DNA of 64,000 nt from Bidens hawaiensis (lineage: Eukaryota > Streptophyta > Magnoliopsida > Asterales > Asteraceae): contig JAIQDT010006502.1 in the NCBI GenBank assembly GCA_021521415.1, positions 98,567 to 162,566 of the forward strand. The letters run 5' to 3'. This document shows, piece by piece, positions 1 through 10,622 of this stretch. Each line of letters begins with the position of its first letter. The first letter of the stretch is position 1. The notes under the pieces are model-generated. The model was not told the origin of the DNA. It ran no database searches and worked only from the letters and a program-made list of their open reading frames with translations. A program made the position numbers and the translations under genes.

Positions 1-1130
1 AAAGGATCCTGGAATAGGAACAACAATTCAAATCCGTGCGCCAAGCCCAATAATCACAACGTGCGGGCAGTTGAAGAAGGAGATGACGATGAAGGCTATC
101 CTTGCATCTCCGATTATTGTTTCTCTGTGGATACTCATGGCTTGATCTGTGCCATGAAGGATCTGGGAGAAAAAACAAGGTGGCCCAGAAAAATGAGAAG
201 GTTGTCGGCTTCAAGGACAAGTCTAAGTGGTGCGCTTTCCACGAAGATTTTGGCCACGTAACAAACGAATGCATCGGCTTAAGAAGGGAAATTGGATACC
301 TCATGAGCAAGGGTCACTTTAAAGAACTCTTGGGAAGGAAAAAATCCAAGATCCAAGATCCCGAAGACCTTCCACAGAAAGCAACACCACCACCGCCAGA
401 TGCTCATGTGATCAACTTTGTCTCCAAAGACTACGAATTATTTCAAGATTCTTGTGCCATAAGAGAAGATCCCGTAGTAGAATTCGAACTAGACGACGAG
501 AGAAGACCGCTCATCCCCACTACTCGAGTGACTGATCAGAGAATCTTCTTCAATTCAAAGGTCCAGGATCCTCATCAAGACAAGCTGGATATGCAAGCAG
601 TCAATTTCATCTCTGGAGGATCAGACATATGTGGAACTTCTTTCTCTGCAGCAAAAAGACTCGCTAAAGAGATAAAGATGGATAACGGAGATCAACCAAT
701 CGTGTCAACCACCCTAACAACAGACAAGAGAATCTTCTTCGATGAGGAAGACAAAATGAACATTCAGGATCCTCATCACGGCGGTTTGATTATTACTTTA
801 TTTATCTCTAACCATTATGTACGCAGGATCCTAGTAGATGGCGGCAGCTCGGTCAAGATTATCCAACATGATGTCCTCAAGAAAATGAACATCCCGGATT
901 CAGAAATCATCCCTAGAACATCGGTGCTAGTTGGTTTCAGTGGCGAAACCAAGAAGACACTGGGGGGCATCAACCTCCCAATTTATATCGAAGGGTTAAA
1001 TTCATACCAAAAATTTTGTGTTATAGATAACCTTTCCTGTTGCAATATTATTTTAGGTAGGTCGTGGCTCCATGGAATGAAGGCTGTAGCCTCAACTTAC
1101 CACCAGTGCATCAAGCTACCTACTCCTTAG
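1..1130 (+). pseudogene. Gag C-terminus (nucleocapsid) and aspartic protease of Tat element A
   Basis: The Gag end carries a CX2HX4HX4C zinc-knuckle-like motif (CAFHEDFGHVTNEC, near 230-272), the form usual in Tat/Athila nucleocapsids. The protease follows with the active-site string LVDGGSS (near 832-852), replacing the DTG/DSG of most proteases, and the flap/terminal motif NIILGRSWLH (near 1,043-1,072). The protease processes Gag-Pol in the virus-like particle. Compared with the copy in element B, a 1-bp loss near 196-200 shifts the frame between the first part (about 1-198) and the rest. The frame ends at a stop at 1,128-1,130 where the family reads through. Identification is firm; function is lost. 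Confidence 0.85.
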
Positions 1131-1204
1131 GGAGTTGTAAAGATAGTGGGTGACCAAGCGGAGGCCAAGGACTATTATTCATCATCAATGAAGCCAACAG
1201 CCAA

Positions 1205-2720
1205 GCCAACCATAGCATAGCAACTACAGCAACATCCTCGGGACGTAATGGAAGCTCGGGAGAAAGACCTTAAAGAAGTATCATTGGACCCCAAGGATCC
1301 TGAAATAAAAGTGTTCCTAGGATCCAGTATCCCAAGTAAGATTGAGGAGGATATAATATCCTTCTTAGGGCGAAGAAGATCTACTTTTGCCTTCAAACAC
1401 TCGGACATGACAGGTATTTCAAAAGAGGTAATAACTCATAAACTCGGCCTTGATTTATCTGTTAAACTCGTCCATCAGAAGTGAAGGAAATTCACTCCTG
1501 AGAGGAACAAGATCATACAAGAAGAAGTTGAAAAACTTCTTAAGGCCGGTATGATCAGAGAGGTTCAATATCCTCGATGGCTAGCTAATGTGGTCGTTGT
1601 TTCAAAAAAGAATGGAAAGTGGAGGGTGTGTGTCGATTTTACTGATTTAAACAAGGCATGCCCTAAGGATCCTTTCCCATTACCAAATATAGATTCCATG
1701 GTGGATGCAACGACAGGACAAGAAATACTTACCTTTATGGATGCTTCCTCTGGATTTCAACAAATTCAGATGGAACCATCTGATCAAGAGGATACAACAT
1801 TCATGACTCCTACCGGCATATATTGTTATACTGCTATGCCGTTCGGACTATGAAATGCAGGAACAACATACCAAAGATTTGTCAACATGATGTTCAAAGA
1901 TCAGTTGGGTAAGACTATGGAGGTCTACATAGATGATATGGTGGTGAAATCAAAGAAAGCTGAGGATCACCTTAGAGACCTCGAGGAAGCATTCAATATC
2001 CTCGACCAATATAACATGAAATTGAATCCGTCAAAATGCCACTTTGGTGTTAAGGCTGGAAAATTTCTGGGATATATGGTGACTAAGAGAGGAATTGAAG
2101 CAAGCCCCGAGTAGATTGAAGCCATCCTCAATTTGAAATCTCCTGCAAACACAAAGGATGTCCAAAGGCTTACAGGAAGAATAGCTGCTCTCAACAGATT
2201 CATCTCAAGATCCTCCGAGAAATGCAAAGACTTCTACGATATTCTTAGAAAGAATAAGAAGTTTGAATTGACAGAAAAGCATGAGGCAGCACTCAAGTCA
2301 TTGAAGGATTACTTATCCTCAGCACCATCCTTAATGAAGCCTGTGGATGGAGAATCCTTGTATTTGTACCTAACAGTTTCAGGTAATGCAGTAAGTGCTG
2401 TTCTCGTTAAGGATCATGAAGGTGAAAAACACCCCGTATATTATGTAAGTAAGAGTCTGTTAGATGCAGAAGCCAGGTACTCTCATCTTGAAAAATTAAT
2501 TCTTGCTTTAATTATGGCTTCTACTAAATTGAGACATTATTTTGAAACTCATCATATTATTTTGAGAACTAATTATCCTGTGAAGAATGTTCTTAGAAAA
2601 CCAGAGTTATCAGGTAGAATGGCCAAGTGGGCTGTGAAATTAAGTGCATTTGATATCCAATATGAGCCAAGAACAGCAATCAAATCTCAAGCATTAGCAA
2701 ACTTTGTGGCTGATTTCACT
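1205..2720 (+). pseudogene. Reverse transcriptase and degenerate first RNase H of Tat element A
   Basis: The RT shows the fingers motif around WRVCVDFTDLNKACPKDPFPLP (1,620-1,685), the palm region LTFMDASSGFQQI (about 1,730-1,770) and the catalytic YIDDMVV (about 1,925-1,945). It is broken by TGA at 1,851-1,853 (CGA in B) and TAG at 2,112-2,114 (CAG in B). The first RNase H (about 2,350-2,700) keeps the family fold signature (HPVYYVSKSL, YSHLEKL, LRTNYPVKNVL), but the usual first catalytic Asp of the TDAS motif is missing: the region reads YLTVSGNAVSAVL. This degeneration is typical of Tat elements, which rely on a second RNase H. The part before RT (1,248-1,484) is the usual linker and ends in an extra stop. 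Confidence 0.85.
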
Positions 2721-3230
2721 AGTGATCTACAAAAAGAAGCTGACTTGGAGGTCCAACAACTGGAAAAGACCAAGGATCCTTGGATACTCTTCACAGATGG
2801 AGCATCCAACGTAAGAGGAACAAGATTAGGGATCCTACTGAAATCGCCACAGGGGGGACATAATACCCCAATCCGTATCTTGTGAGTTCCAAGCAACAAC
2901 AATGAAGCAGAGTATGAGGCTCTGATCGCAGGTTTGCAATTAGCCAAAAGCATGAAGATCAGGTATCTTCAAGTTTATATAGATTCTTTATTGATAACTA
3001 ACCACTTTAATGGCTCGTATGCTGTTAAAGGTGAGAAACTAATGAAATATTTAGATGTTGTGAAGGAGTTATCGAAATCCTTCGAAATATTTAGTATTAC
3101 ACAGGTACCGAGGGAAGAAAACGCTGGGGCAAACGCCTTGGAAAATTTAGCCTCATCTATGAAGATTCCTGAGGATTTGAAAATCCCAATAATCCACATT
3201 CTCTTTCCAGAGATAGGAGAGCAAGAAGTT
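2721..3230 (+). pseudogene. Second (archaeal-type, aRNH) RNase H of Tat element A
   Basis: After the first RNase H comes another complete RNase H: WILFTDGASNVRGTRLG (2,776-2,826, first Asp), the Glu region NNEAEYEAL (about 2,900-2,925), VYIDSLLITN (second Asp, about 2,965-3,000) and ENAGANALENLAS (about 3,118-3,155), where the last catalytic Asp seen in B (GADALANLA) has become Asn. The extra RNase H is the diagnostic acquisition of the Tat lineage and is thought to replace the decayed first domain for removal of RNA from RNA/DNA hybrids. An extra G at about 2,855-2,860 and a lost A at about 2,900 shift the frame out and back. Confidence 0.85.
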
Positions 3231-4529
3231 GGAGAAATAACAAGTGATAAGCAGATTGTACTTTGGGATCCATTATCCTCGAGAAATCAAGGATCCTGGA
3301 TCCTTCCGATCATAAAGTACATCCAAACAGGAGAAATTCCAACAACAGAGAATCCCATATCCTTCAAACTCAAGGTATCACAGTACATTTTATTAGATGA
3401 TATACTATATAGAAAATCTCTTGCATGTCCATATTTGAGATGCATTGAGGATCCTGAGATCAAAGAAGTACTCAAGGATTTTCATGAGGGAGATTGCGGC
3501 AATCACACAGGTGGAAGAGCATTGTTTTCTAGAATACTTAGGACTGGATACTTCTGGAAAACAATGAAGAAGGATGCAGTGGACTATTCAAGGAAATGTG
3601 ATGCTTTTCAAAGACATGCAAACATCCTTTATCAGCCAGCGGAGCCTTTGTATCCTATATCCTCCTCATGGCCTTTCATGAAATGGGGTATGGATATTGT
3701 AGGCAAGCTTCCAAAAGCACCCGGTGGAAAATTCTTTATGCTTGCTATGACTGACTACTTCTCCAAATAGATCGAGGCAGAAGCATTTGTACAAGTCCGA
3801 GAAAGGGAAGTAATATCCTTTATTAAACGAAATATTTTAACTAGATTTGGTATTCCTGCGGAAATTGTTTGTGACAATGGTTCCCAGTTTATCGGGAATA
3901 GAACCACTAACTTTTGTGACAGTTGAGGCATCAAAATGATTACTTCCACTCCAGTTCATCCTCAAGCCAATGGTTAAGCAGAGTCTAGCAACAAAATCAT
4001 CGTCAACAATTTGAAGAAGAAACTAGGATCCAAGTAGGGAAAATGGGCTGAAGAACTTCCTTATGTTCTTTGGGCAGACAGAAAAACTCCAAAGAATGCA
4101 ACAGGTCAAACACCCTTTTCATTGGTATTTGGATCCGAAGCAGTAATTCCCACAGAAATGGTGGTTCCTACTGCGAGAACGAGCATCCGTGATCCTTAAG
4201 CCAATGAGGAAATCCTTTTTGAAGACTTGGATACTATAGAAGAACTCAGAGACCTAGCAAAGATCAGAATGGCAGCTTATCAATAAAGGGTAGTTGGGGC
4301 ATACAACAAAAATATCAGAATCAGAAGATTTCAAGAAGGAGATTTGGTGTTAAGGAAAGCCTTCCAAAACACAACAAATCCAGCTGATGGGAAGCTAGCG
4401 CCCAAATGGGAAGGACCTTATCAGATTGAGTCGGAGGCAGGAAAGGGGGCATATCATTTTCTCACAATGGAAGGCAATAGACTACCAAGAGCATGGAATG
4501 CTATCCACCTAAAGAAGTACTTTTTCTAA
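3231..4529 (+). pseudogene. Integrase of Tat element A
   Basis: Order: a zinc-binding HHCC region (GDCGNHTGGRALF about 3,490-3,530, RKCDAFQRHAN about 3,590-3,625, where the second Cys pair has become CDAF), the DDE core ([24 protein letters not shown] from 3,690; VCDNGSQF about 3,868-3,893; the Glu of the AESSNK motif about 3,980) and a C-terminal tail ending at AWNAIHLKKYFF. Stops interrupt it at 3,768-3,770, 3,924-3,926, 3,975-3,977, 4,035-4,037, 4,197-4,199 and 4,284-4,286. Compared with B nearly all are one-step C-to-T or G-to-A changes (TGG to TAG, CAA/CAG to TAA/TAG). Integrase inserts the cDNA into the genome; this copy cannot. Confidence 0.85.
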
Positions 4530-5926
4530 TAAGGATCCAGTATCCTGAAAGGATATATTATCCTTAAAGGATCAAGGATCCTAAAATCGGTAATATCTAT
4601 CTGATTACTTATCTATTTCTTATTCTAAGGATAATATATTTTTAACATTTATCTTTTCCAAGTTTTTAGTAACAATGCATATTTCAATAAGAGGTTCAAA
4701 GTCTAAGAGGTTGGCCACCTATCCTTTACATATAAGGTACTTTACTATTTCCCTTGGCCTTGCCCACAATTGGATATGACCCCCGATGGTCATATCCCCT
4801 AAGGTTTAAAGGTTTTCACCTTTCTCACGATCGCCAGTTGCGCACGCTATCCGACATATAGTTTCGGGGCAGCGGGACCAGTACACGCTTAGTGGCTGAC
4901 AATTTCGTTGTCTCCGACTATATGGAGGATCCTACCAATATTGGTAGACGTACAATTTCCTAAGGTTTAAGGGGTTTTCACCTCTTCTCAAGGGCCACGT
5001 CGCCAGTTAACATCCGTATCTTTGGGCCAGTCCCCAGTTTGGGATTGTCCCCAGTATTTGGGCCTGTCCCCAGTTTAACACCAGTTGCACGGGCTTGTCC
5101 CCAGATTACACGGGCTTGTCCCCAGTATATTATTTGGGCTTGTCCCCAGCTTAATGGGTTTGATCCCAGTTAACCTTATGAATTATTTGCAACAGACTGA
5201 CTAATTCCTTTGTGAAGATCAAAAATATAAGGATCCCGAATCCTAAAGCTATTCCTTCAAGGATCTTCTGGTAACTTAAGTCTATCTAGACCCTCTGGTA
5301 TGATCTCTATTAATTTATGTATCATATTTGTTGCAATAATTTTGAATATTCCAATTTAGAAGATTATTCCCTTAAACTTGTTTTACTACTAAAGATGCTT
5401 TACCCTATTTTAAGGATACTATATCCTAAAAACTTTTACCTTATTTTAAGGGTACTCTATCCTAAGCAATCGTAATAAGAATCTTTTATCCTAAAAATCT
5501 TTTACTTAAGGTTATTTTGCAAAATTATCAACGATGTTAAGATTATATCTAAAAAAAATTTTGAAGATAAATAACAAGTAAAAAGCCAAAAGATTTATAT
5601 ATTAATTAAGATAAGCCCCTAGGACTTATCCAAAATTCCTAACCCGGACTTCACCATACGAAAAGATGGACCATCCATCCGGGTTAAGTGAAAGTTACTA
5701 ATTGTTCATAAAGTGCAGGGAAATTAAAAAACAGGGGCAACAAAGGCTTTATCCCCACAAACAGAGGATCCCTCCACCTTTGTCACCCCACCAATTGTTT
5801 TAAGGATCATGGATCCTTTATCCTAAATACTATTGTTTATTACAGACCAAAGGAATTGTTCATAAAAACATCAACACCAAATAAAAGTGGGCTCGGGCCT
5901 TGTCTTTAATATCCTTCATCGCCCAC
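4530..5926 (+). other. 3' non-coding region of Tat element A
   Basis: No ORF of interest on +. The first 50 bases are a run of GGAT/ATCC-containing words (4,532-4,580). The stretch 4,730-4,990 is shared with element B at 8,170-8,600 in reverse. A tandem array of GGGCTTGTCCCCAG units sits at 5,021-5,170. The stretch 5,640-5,690 contains a short AACCCGG...CCGGGTT inverted pair. The end of the region overlaps the antisense ORF. Confidence 0.7.
5021..5170 (+). repeat. Tandem array of GGGCTTGTCCCCAG units in Tat A 3' region
   Basis: About seven imperfect units of 18-25 bp, each with the core TTGTCCCCAG (first units read TGGGCCAGTCCCCAG, TGGGATTGTCCCCAG, TGGGCCTGTCCCCAG; later ones CGGGCTTGTCCCCAG). 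The reverse-complement array is in element B at 8,051-8,165, so it predates the split of the two copies. Short tandem repeats in the 3' non-coding region are a known habit of Tat elements. Confidence 0.85.
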
Positions 5927-6352
5927 TTAAGCTGCATCTTCAACCACAGCATCACCTTCCCCCTTGCCAGCTTCAACCACCTCTTTAACGCCACTGGTCC
6001 CAGCCTCGGTGTTCTCAATCATCTCCTCGTCATCCTCACCACCAAGGTCGTCAAGAGCAGCCTTCCATTTCTCCACATCCCAGGCCGACTTGTCAAAAGC
6101 GGGATCACCAGCCTCCATCGCCATCTTGATCCGCACTTGGAAGATCGACCTGGCAGCCCACACCTTGGCTTCGTCTGTCGCTTGATCCACTGCCTCTTGA
6201 CGTTGGGCTTCAGCTGGGGATATCTGATCCTCCAATTGTTTCTTGAGTTGGATCATAGCTTTATCCTTAGCAACCGCAGCTTTCCCTAACCCCGACATCT
6301 TCTCGCTCATCTGAAGGATAGTCTTCTCATAATAATCCCTCATCGCAATCAC
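5927..6352 (-). CDS. Extra antisense ORF of Tat element A (last coding exon, about 141 residues, uninterrupted)
   Basis: The ORF lies on the strand opposite to gag-pol, between integrase and the 3' LTR. The product starts with a coiled-coil-like region (YYEKTILQMSEKMSGLGKAA followed by alternating Lys/Gln/Glu), has the conserved-looking segment DEAKVWAARSIFQVRIKMA and FDKSAWDVEKWKAALDDLGG, and an acidic end (GGEDDEEMIENTEAG). B carries the homologue at 6,778-7,262. Antisense genes in this position are known in Tat-lineage elements and have been linked to the 'putative gypsy-type transposase' (PF04195-like) proteins. I infer that relationship from length, position and composition, not from a search. 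The MIAM start may not be the real one, since B suggests an upstream exon. The function is unknown. Confidence 0.6.
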   Translation of the reverse strand: MIAMRDYYEKTILQMSEKMSGLGKAAVAKDKAMIQLKKQLEDQISPAEAQRQEAVDQATDEAKVWAARSIFQVRIKMAMEAGDPAFDKSAWDVEKWKAALDDLGGEDDEEMIENTEAGTSGVKEVVEAGKGEGDAVVEDAA

Positions 6353-6587
6353 AGCCTATCAAAAATTTTCATATCAAGATTGGGACAATACTGGATCCTA
6401 AATTATTAAAGGCGAAAATACAATATAGTCGATATCGCAGTTGGATACCACAGTTAGAACTTTTCAAGCTCGATTTATTGAAGGATTTTGTGATATCCCC
6501 TCAATTTCAAGCATGTCAAGTATGTTAATAATTTTAAAGTAATTAGAATAAAATAGAACACTTATCTGTCGATTTTCCTTCCACAGG

Positions 6588-7262
6588 CACCAAGAAATCT
6601 GGAAAGTCTGCCCTCAAGTTCTCCCTAGACGATATCGACTGTATGGTGACTCCCCCATTGCCAAGAAGGAAGCTTCAAAGGCTGGAACCAGCTCTGAGCC
6701 AAAGACCGCCACAATAATTTAGGATCCAGTATTGTCCCAATTTTGACATGAAATTTATTGGTAGGCCGTGGTTGCTATGAGGTACTATTATGAGAAGACT
6801 ATCCTTCAGATGAGTGAGAAGATGGCAGGGTTAGGGAAAGCTGCGGTTGCTAAGGATAAGGCTATGATCTAACTCAAGAAACAATTGGAGGATCATATAT
6901 CCTCAGCTGAAGCCCAACGTCAAGAGGCAGTAGAGCAGACAACTGATGAAGCCAAGGTGTGGGCTGCTAGGTCGATCTTCCAAGCGCGGATCAAGATGGC
7001 GACGGAGGCCGGTGATCCCTCTTTCGACAAGTCGGCTTGGGATGTTGAGAAATGGAAGGCTGATCTTGACGACCTTGGTGGTGAGGACGATGAGGAGATG
7101 CTTGAGAACACCGAGGTTGGGACCAGTGGCGTTAAGGAGGTGTTTAAGCTGGCAAGGGGGGAGATGATGATGCGGTTGATGATGCAGCTTAAGTGGGCGA
7201 TGAAGGATATTAAAGACAAGGCCCGAGCCCACTTTTTTTATTTGGTGTTGATGTTTTTATGA
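6588..7262 (+). pseudogene. Extra antisense gene of Tat element B (two exons, broken)
   Basis: The last exon (from about 6,778, ATGAGGTACTATTATGAG) matches the antisense ORF of element A, with a TAA at about 6,868-6,872 (CAA in A) and a frameshift near 7,143 that replaces the acidic tail by an unrelated end. Upstream, 6,570-6,587 is a pyrimidine-rich stretch ending in TTCCTTCCACAG, a good splice acceptor. The following 6,588-6,712 codes a Lys/Ser/Ala-rich peptide (TKKSGKSALKFSLDDIDC, then AKKEASKAGTSSEP in a shifted frame). A second intron probably spans the AGGATCC...TTATTGGTAG stretch before 6,776. Exon limits are inferred from sequence only. Function unknown; see the entry for element A. 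Confidence 0.5.
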
Positions 7263-8050
7263 ACAATTTCCATGGTCTGTAATAAACAATAGTTTCTAGG
7301 ATAAAGGATCTATGATCCTTAAGACAATTGGCGGGGGTGACAAAGGTGGATGGATCCTCTGTTTGTGGGGATGAAGCCTTTGTTGCCCCTGTTTTTAATT
7401 TCTTGCACTTTATGAACTATTAGTAACTTCCACTTAACCCGGATAGATGGTCCATCTTTTCGTATGGTGAAGTCCGGGTTAGGTAATTTTGGATAAGTCC
7501 TTGGGGCTTATTTAAGTTAATATATAAATCTTTTGACTATCTACTTGTTTATTTATTTTCAAATACTTGTTAAATATAAGTTTAGCATTATTGATAGTTT
7601 GGAAAATAATTTCAAGTAAAAGACTTATAGGATAAAAGATCTTTAAGAAAATCACTTAGGATAGAATATCCCCAAAGAATAAACAGTAGAAAATTATATC
7701 TTTAAGAATTGATAAAAATTTCATAAGAGAATTCTTTCAAAGAGTAAATTTTAGGATAAAGTATCCTTAAAACAGGTTAACCAATTTTAATTATAAAACA
7801 ATTTTAAAGGAATAAGTTTTTAACCCGAAATGTTTAAAATCATTGAAACAAATACAACACAAAAGTTAATTAATAGAGATCATACCAGAAGGTCTAGATA
7901 GACCTAAGTTACCAGAAATGTGGAATTCTCAACGATCCTTGAAGAGATAGCTTTAGGATCCAGGATGCTTATATGTTTGATCTTCGCAGATGACTTAGTA
8001 ATTCCGTTGCAAATATTTCATAATATTAACTGGGATCAAACCCATTAAGC

Positions 8051-8165
8051 TGGGGACAAGCACAAATAATAAACTGGGGACAAGCCCAACAAATATTCTG
8101 GGGACAAGCCCAATAAACTGGGGACGAGCCCAACAAATATTCTGGGAACAAGCCCAATAAACTGG
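8051..8165 (-). repeat. Tandem array of CTGGGGACAAGCCC units in Tat B 3' region
   Basis: At least five units about 23 bp apart with core CTGGGGACAAGC (one reads GACGAGC, the last CTGGGAACAAGC). Reverse complement of the array at 5,021-5,170. Confidence 0.85.
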
Positions 8166-8170
8166 TGTTA

Positions 8171-8336
8171 AACTGGCGACATGGCCATTGAGAAGAGGTG
8201 AAAACCCCTGAAACCTTAGGATTAATACTAGCGATAAGGCCCTTGGGAAGAGGTGAAAACCCCTGAAACCTTAGGATTAATACTGGCGATAAGGCCCTTG
8301 GGAAGAGGTGAAAACCCCTTAAACCTTAGGGAGTGG
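8171..8336 (-). repeat. Three tandem 55-bp units next to the CTGGGGACAAGCCC array
   Basis: Units begin ACTGGCGACATGGCC, ACTAGCGATAAGGCC and ACTGGCGATAAGGCC and share GAAGAGGTGAAAACCCC and AAACCTTAGG. Element A has only one copy (reverse, near 4,965-5,010), so the triplication arose in B's line. Confidence 0.85.
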
Positions 8337-8779
8337 TACGTCTACCATATATCGTAGGATCCTCCATATAACTGGAAACAACGAAATTGTCAGCCACTAA
8401 ATGTGTACAGGTCCCGCTGCCCCGGACTATACATCGGATATCGTGCGCAACTGGCGATCGTGAGAAAGGAGAAAACCTTTAAACCTTAGGGGATATGACC
8501 ATCGGGGGTCATACCCAATTGTGGGAAAAGCCAAGGGAAATAGTAAAGTACCTTTTATGTAAGGCAGAGGTGGCCAACCTCTTAGACGTTGAACTTCTTA
8601 TTGAAACCTGCACTGTTATTTAAAAACTTGGAAGAGATAAACGTTAAAAATATATTATCCTTAAAATAACAAGAATATAAAATGAATAAGTAATCAGATA
8701 GATATTACCGATTTTAGGATCCTTGATCCACTAAGGATAATATATCCTCTCAGGATATTGGATCCTGATTAGAAAAAGT

Positions 8780-9999
8780 ACTTCTTGAGGTGGATTGCAT
8801 TCCATGCTCTCGGTAGTCTATTGCTTTCCATTGTGAGCAAATGATATGCGCCCTTTCCTACCTCTGACTCAATTTGATAAGGTCCTTCCCATTTGGCGCT
8901 AGTTTCCCATCAGTCGGATTTGTTGTGCTTTGTAAGGCTTTCTTAATACTAGATATCCTTCTTGAAATCTTCTGACTCTGATATTTTTGTTGTATGCCCC
9001 AGCTATCGTTTGTTGATAAGCTTCCATTCTAATCTTTGCTAGGTCTCTGAGTTCTTCTACAGTATCCAAGTCTTCAATAAGGATTCCTTCATTGGCTTCA
9101 GGATCACGGATGCTGGTTCTCGCAGTAGGGACCACCATATCTGTGGGAATCACTGCTTCTGATCCAAACACCAAAGAGAAGGGTGTTTGGCTTGTTGCAT
9201 TTTTGGGCGTAGTTCTGTCTGCCCAAAGAACATAAGGAAGTTCTTCAGCCCATTTTCCTTTCTTGGATCCTAGCTTCTTCTTTAGATTGTTAATGATGAT
9301 TTTGTTGCTAGACTCTGCTTGGCCATTAGCTTGAGGATGAACCGGAGTGGAAGTAATCATTTTGATGCCCCAACTGTCACAAAAGTTAGTGGTTCTCTTC
9401 CCGATAAACTGGGAACCAATGTCACAAATAATTTCAGCGGGAATACCAAATCTAGTTATAATATTTCGTTTAATAAAATTTATTACTTCCTTTTCTCGGA
9501 CTTGTACAAACGCTTCTGCCTCAATCCACTTGGAGAAGTAGTCGGTCATAGCAAGCATAAAGACCTTTCCACCTGGTGCTTTTAGCAGCTTGCCTACAAT
9601 ATCCATACCCCATTTCATGAAAGGCCATGAAAAGGATATAGGATATAGAGGCTCTACTGGTTGATTAAGGATATTCGCATGTCTTTGACAAGCATCACAT
9701 TTCTTTGAATATTCTACCGCATCTTTCTTCATTGTTGGCCAGAAGTTTCCAGTTCAAAGTATTCTAGAGAATAGTGCTCTCCCACCTGTGTGATTGCCGC
9801 AATCTCCTTCATGAGAATCCTTGAGCACTTCTTGGATTTCAGGATCCTCGATGCATCTCAAATATGGACCTGCAAGAGATTTTCTATATACCATATCATT
9901 TAACAAAATATATTGGGATACCTTGAGTTTGAAGGACTTAGGATTCTCTGTGGCTGGAATTTCTCCAGTCTGAATGTAGTTCTGATTGGATGGATCCAT
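8780..9999 (-). pseudogene. Integrase of Tat element B
   Basis: The best-preserved gene of the pair. The zinc-binding region is intact (GDCGNHTGGRALF, KKCDACQRHAN). The DDE core has the first Asp in GMDIVG (about 9,590-9,610), the second in ICDIGSQF (9,410-9,435, where the usual Asn after Asp is Ile) and the Glu in QAESSNK (about 9,295-9,315). An uninterrupted frame runs 9,732-8,899. It ends early because of a frameshift in the C-terminal region (KPYKAQQIRLMGN); the expected tail AWNAIHLKKYFF-like sequence is still visible out of frame down to about 8,780. Another frameshift (near 9,753) separates it from the N-terminal part (9,999-9,754). Confidence 0.85.
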
Positions 10000-10622
10000 G
10001 ATCCTTTATTGTTTGAGGATAAAGGATCCCAGAGTACGATTTCTTTATCATTTGTTATCTCTCCCACTTCCTGTTCTTCTAATACTGGCGAGAGAATGTG
10101 GATTATTGGGATTTTCAAATCTTCAGGAATCTTCAGAGATGAGGCTAAGTTTGCTAAGGCATCTGCCCCAGTGTTTTCTTCCCTCGATACCTGTGTTATA
10201 CTAAATATTTCGAAGGGTTTTGACAATTCCTTCACAATATCTAAATATTTCATTAGTTTCTCATCTCTAACAGCATACGAGCCGTTAAAGTGGTTAGTTA
10301 TCAATAAAGAATCTACATGAACTTGAAGATACCTGATCCTCATGCTTTTGGCTAATTGCAAACCTGCGATTAAAGCCTTGTACTCTGCTTCATTGTTTGT
10401 TGCCTGGAACTCACAAGCTATGGATTGGGGTAATATGTCCCCCTGTGGCGATTTCAGTAGGATCCCTAATCTTGTTCCCCTTACGTTAGATGCTCCATCT
10501 GTGAAAAGTATCCAAGGATCCTTGGTCTTTTCTAATTGTTGGACTTCCAAGTCAGCCTCTTTTTGTAGATCACTAGTGAAATCAGCCACAACGTCCGCTA
10601 GCGCTTGAGACTTGATTGCTGT
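10000..10622 (-). pseudogene. Second RNase H (aRNH) of Tat element B
   Basis: All four catalytic acidic positions look intact: FTDGAS, NNEAEYKAL, VHVDSLLI and GADALANLA. It is cut off from RT by TGA at 10,623-10,625 (AGA in A) and from integrase by a frameshift near 10,000. Good reference for the damaged copy in element A. Confidence 0.85.

Larger units (their letters stand above)
7263..8779 (-). other. 3' non-coding region of Tat element B
   Basis: No coding signal. It mirrors 4,530-5,926 of element A (for example the CCCCCGATGGTCATA block at about 8,485-8,515 matches 4,780-4,800 reversed), with two tandem arrays described separately. The stretch 7,560-7,900 is plain AT-rich sequence. Confidence 0.7.
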
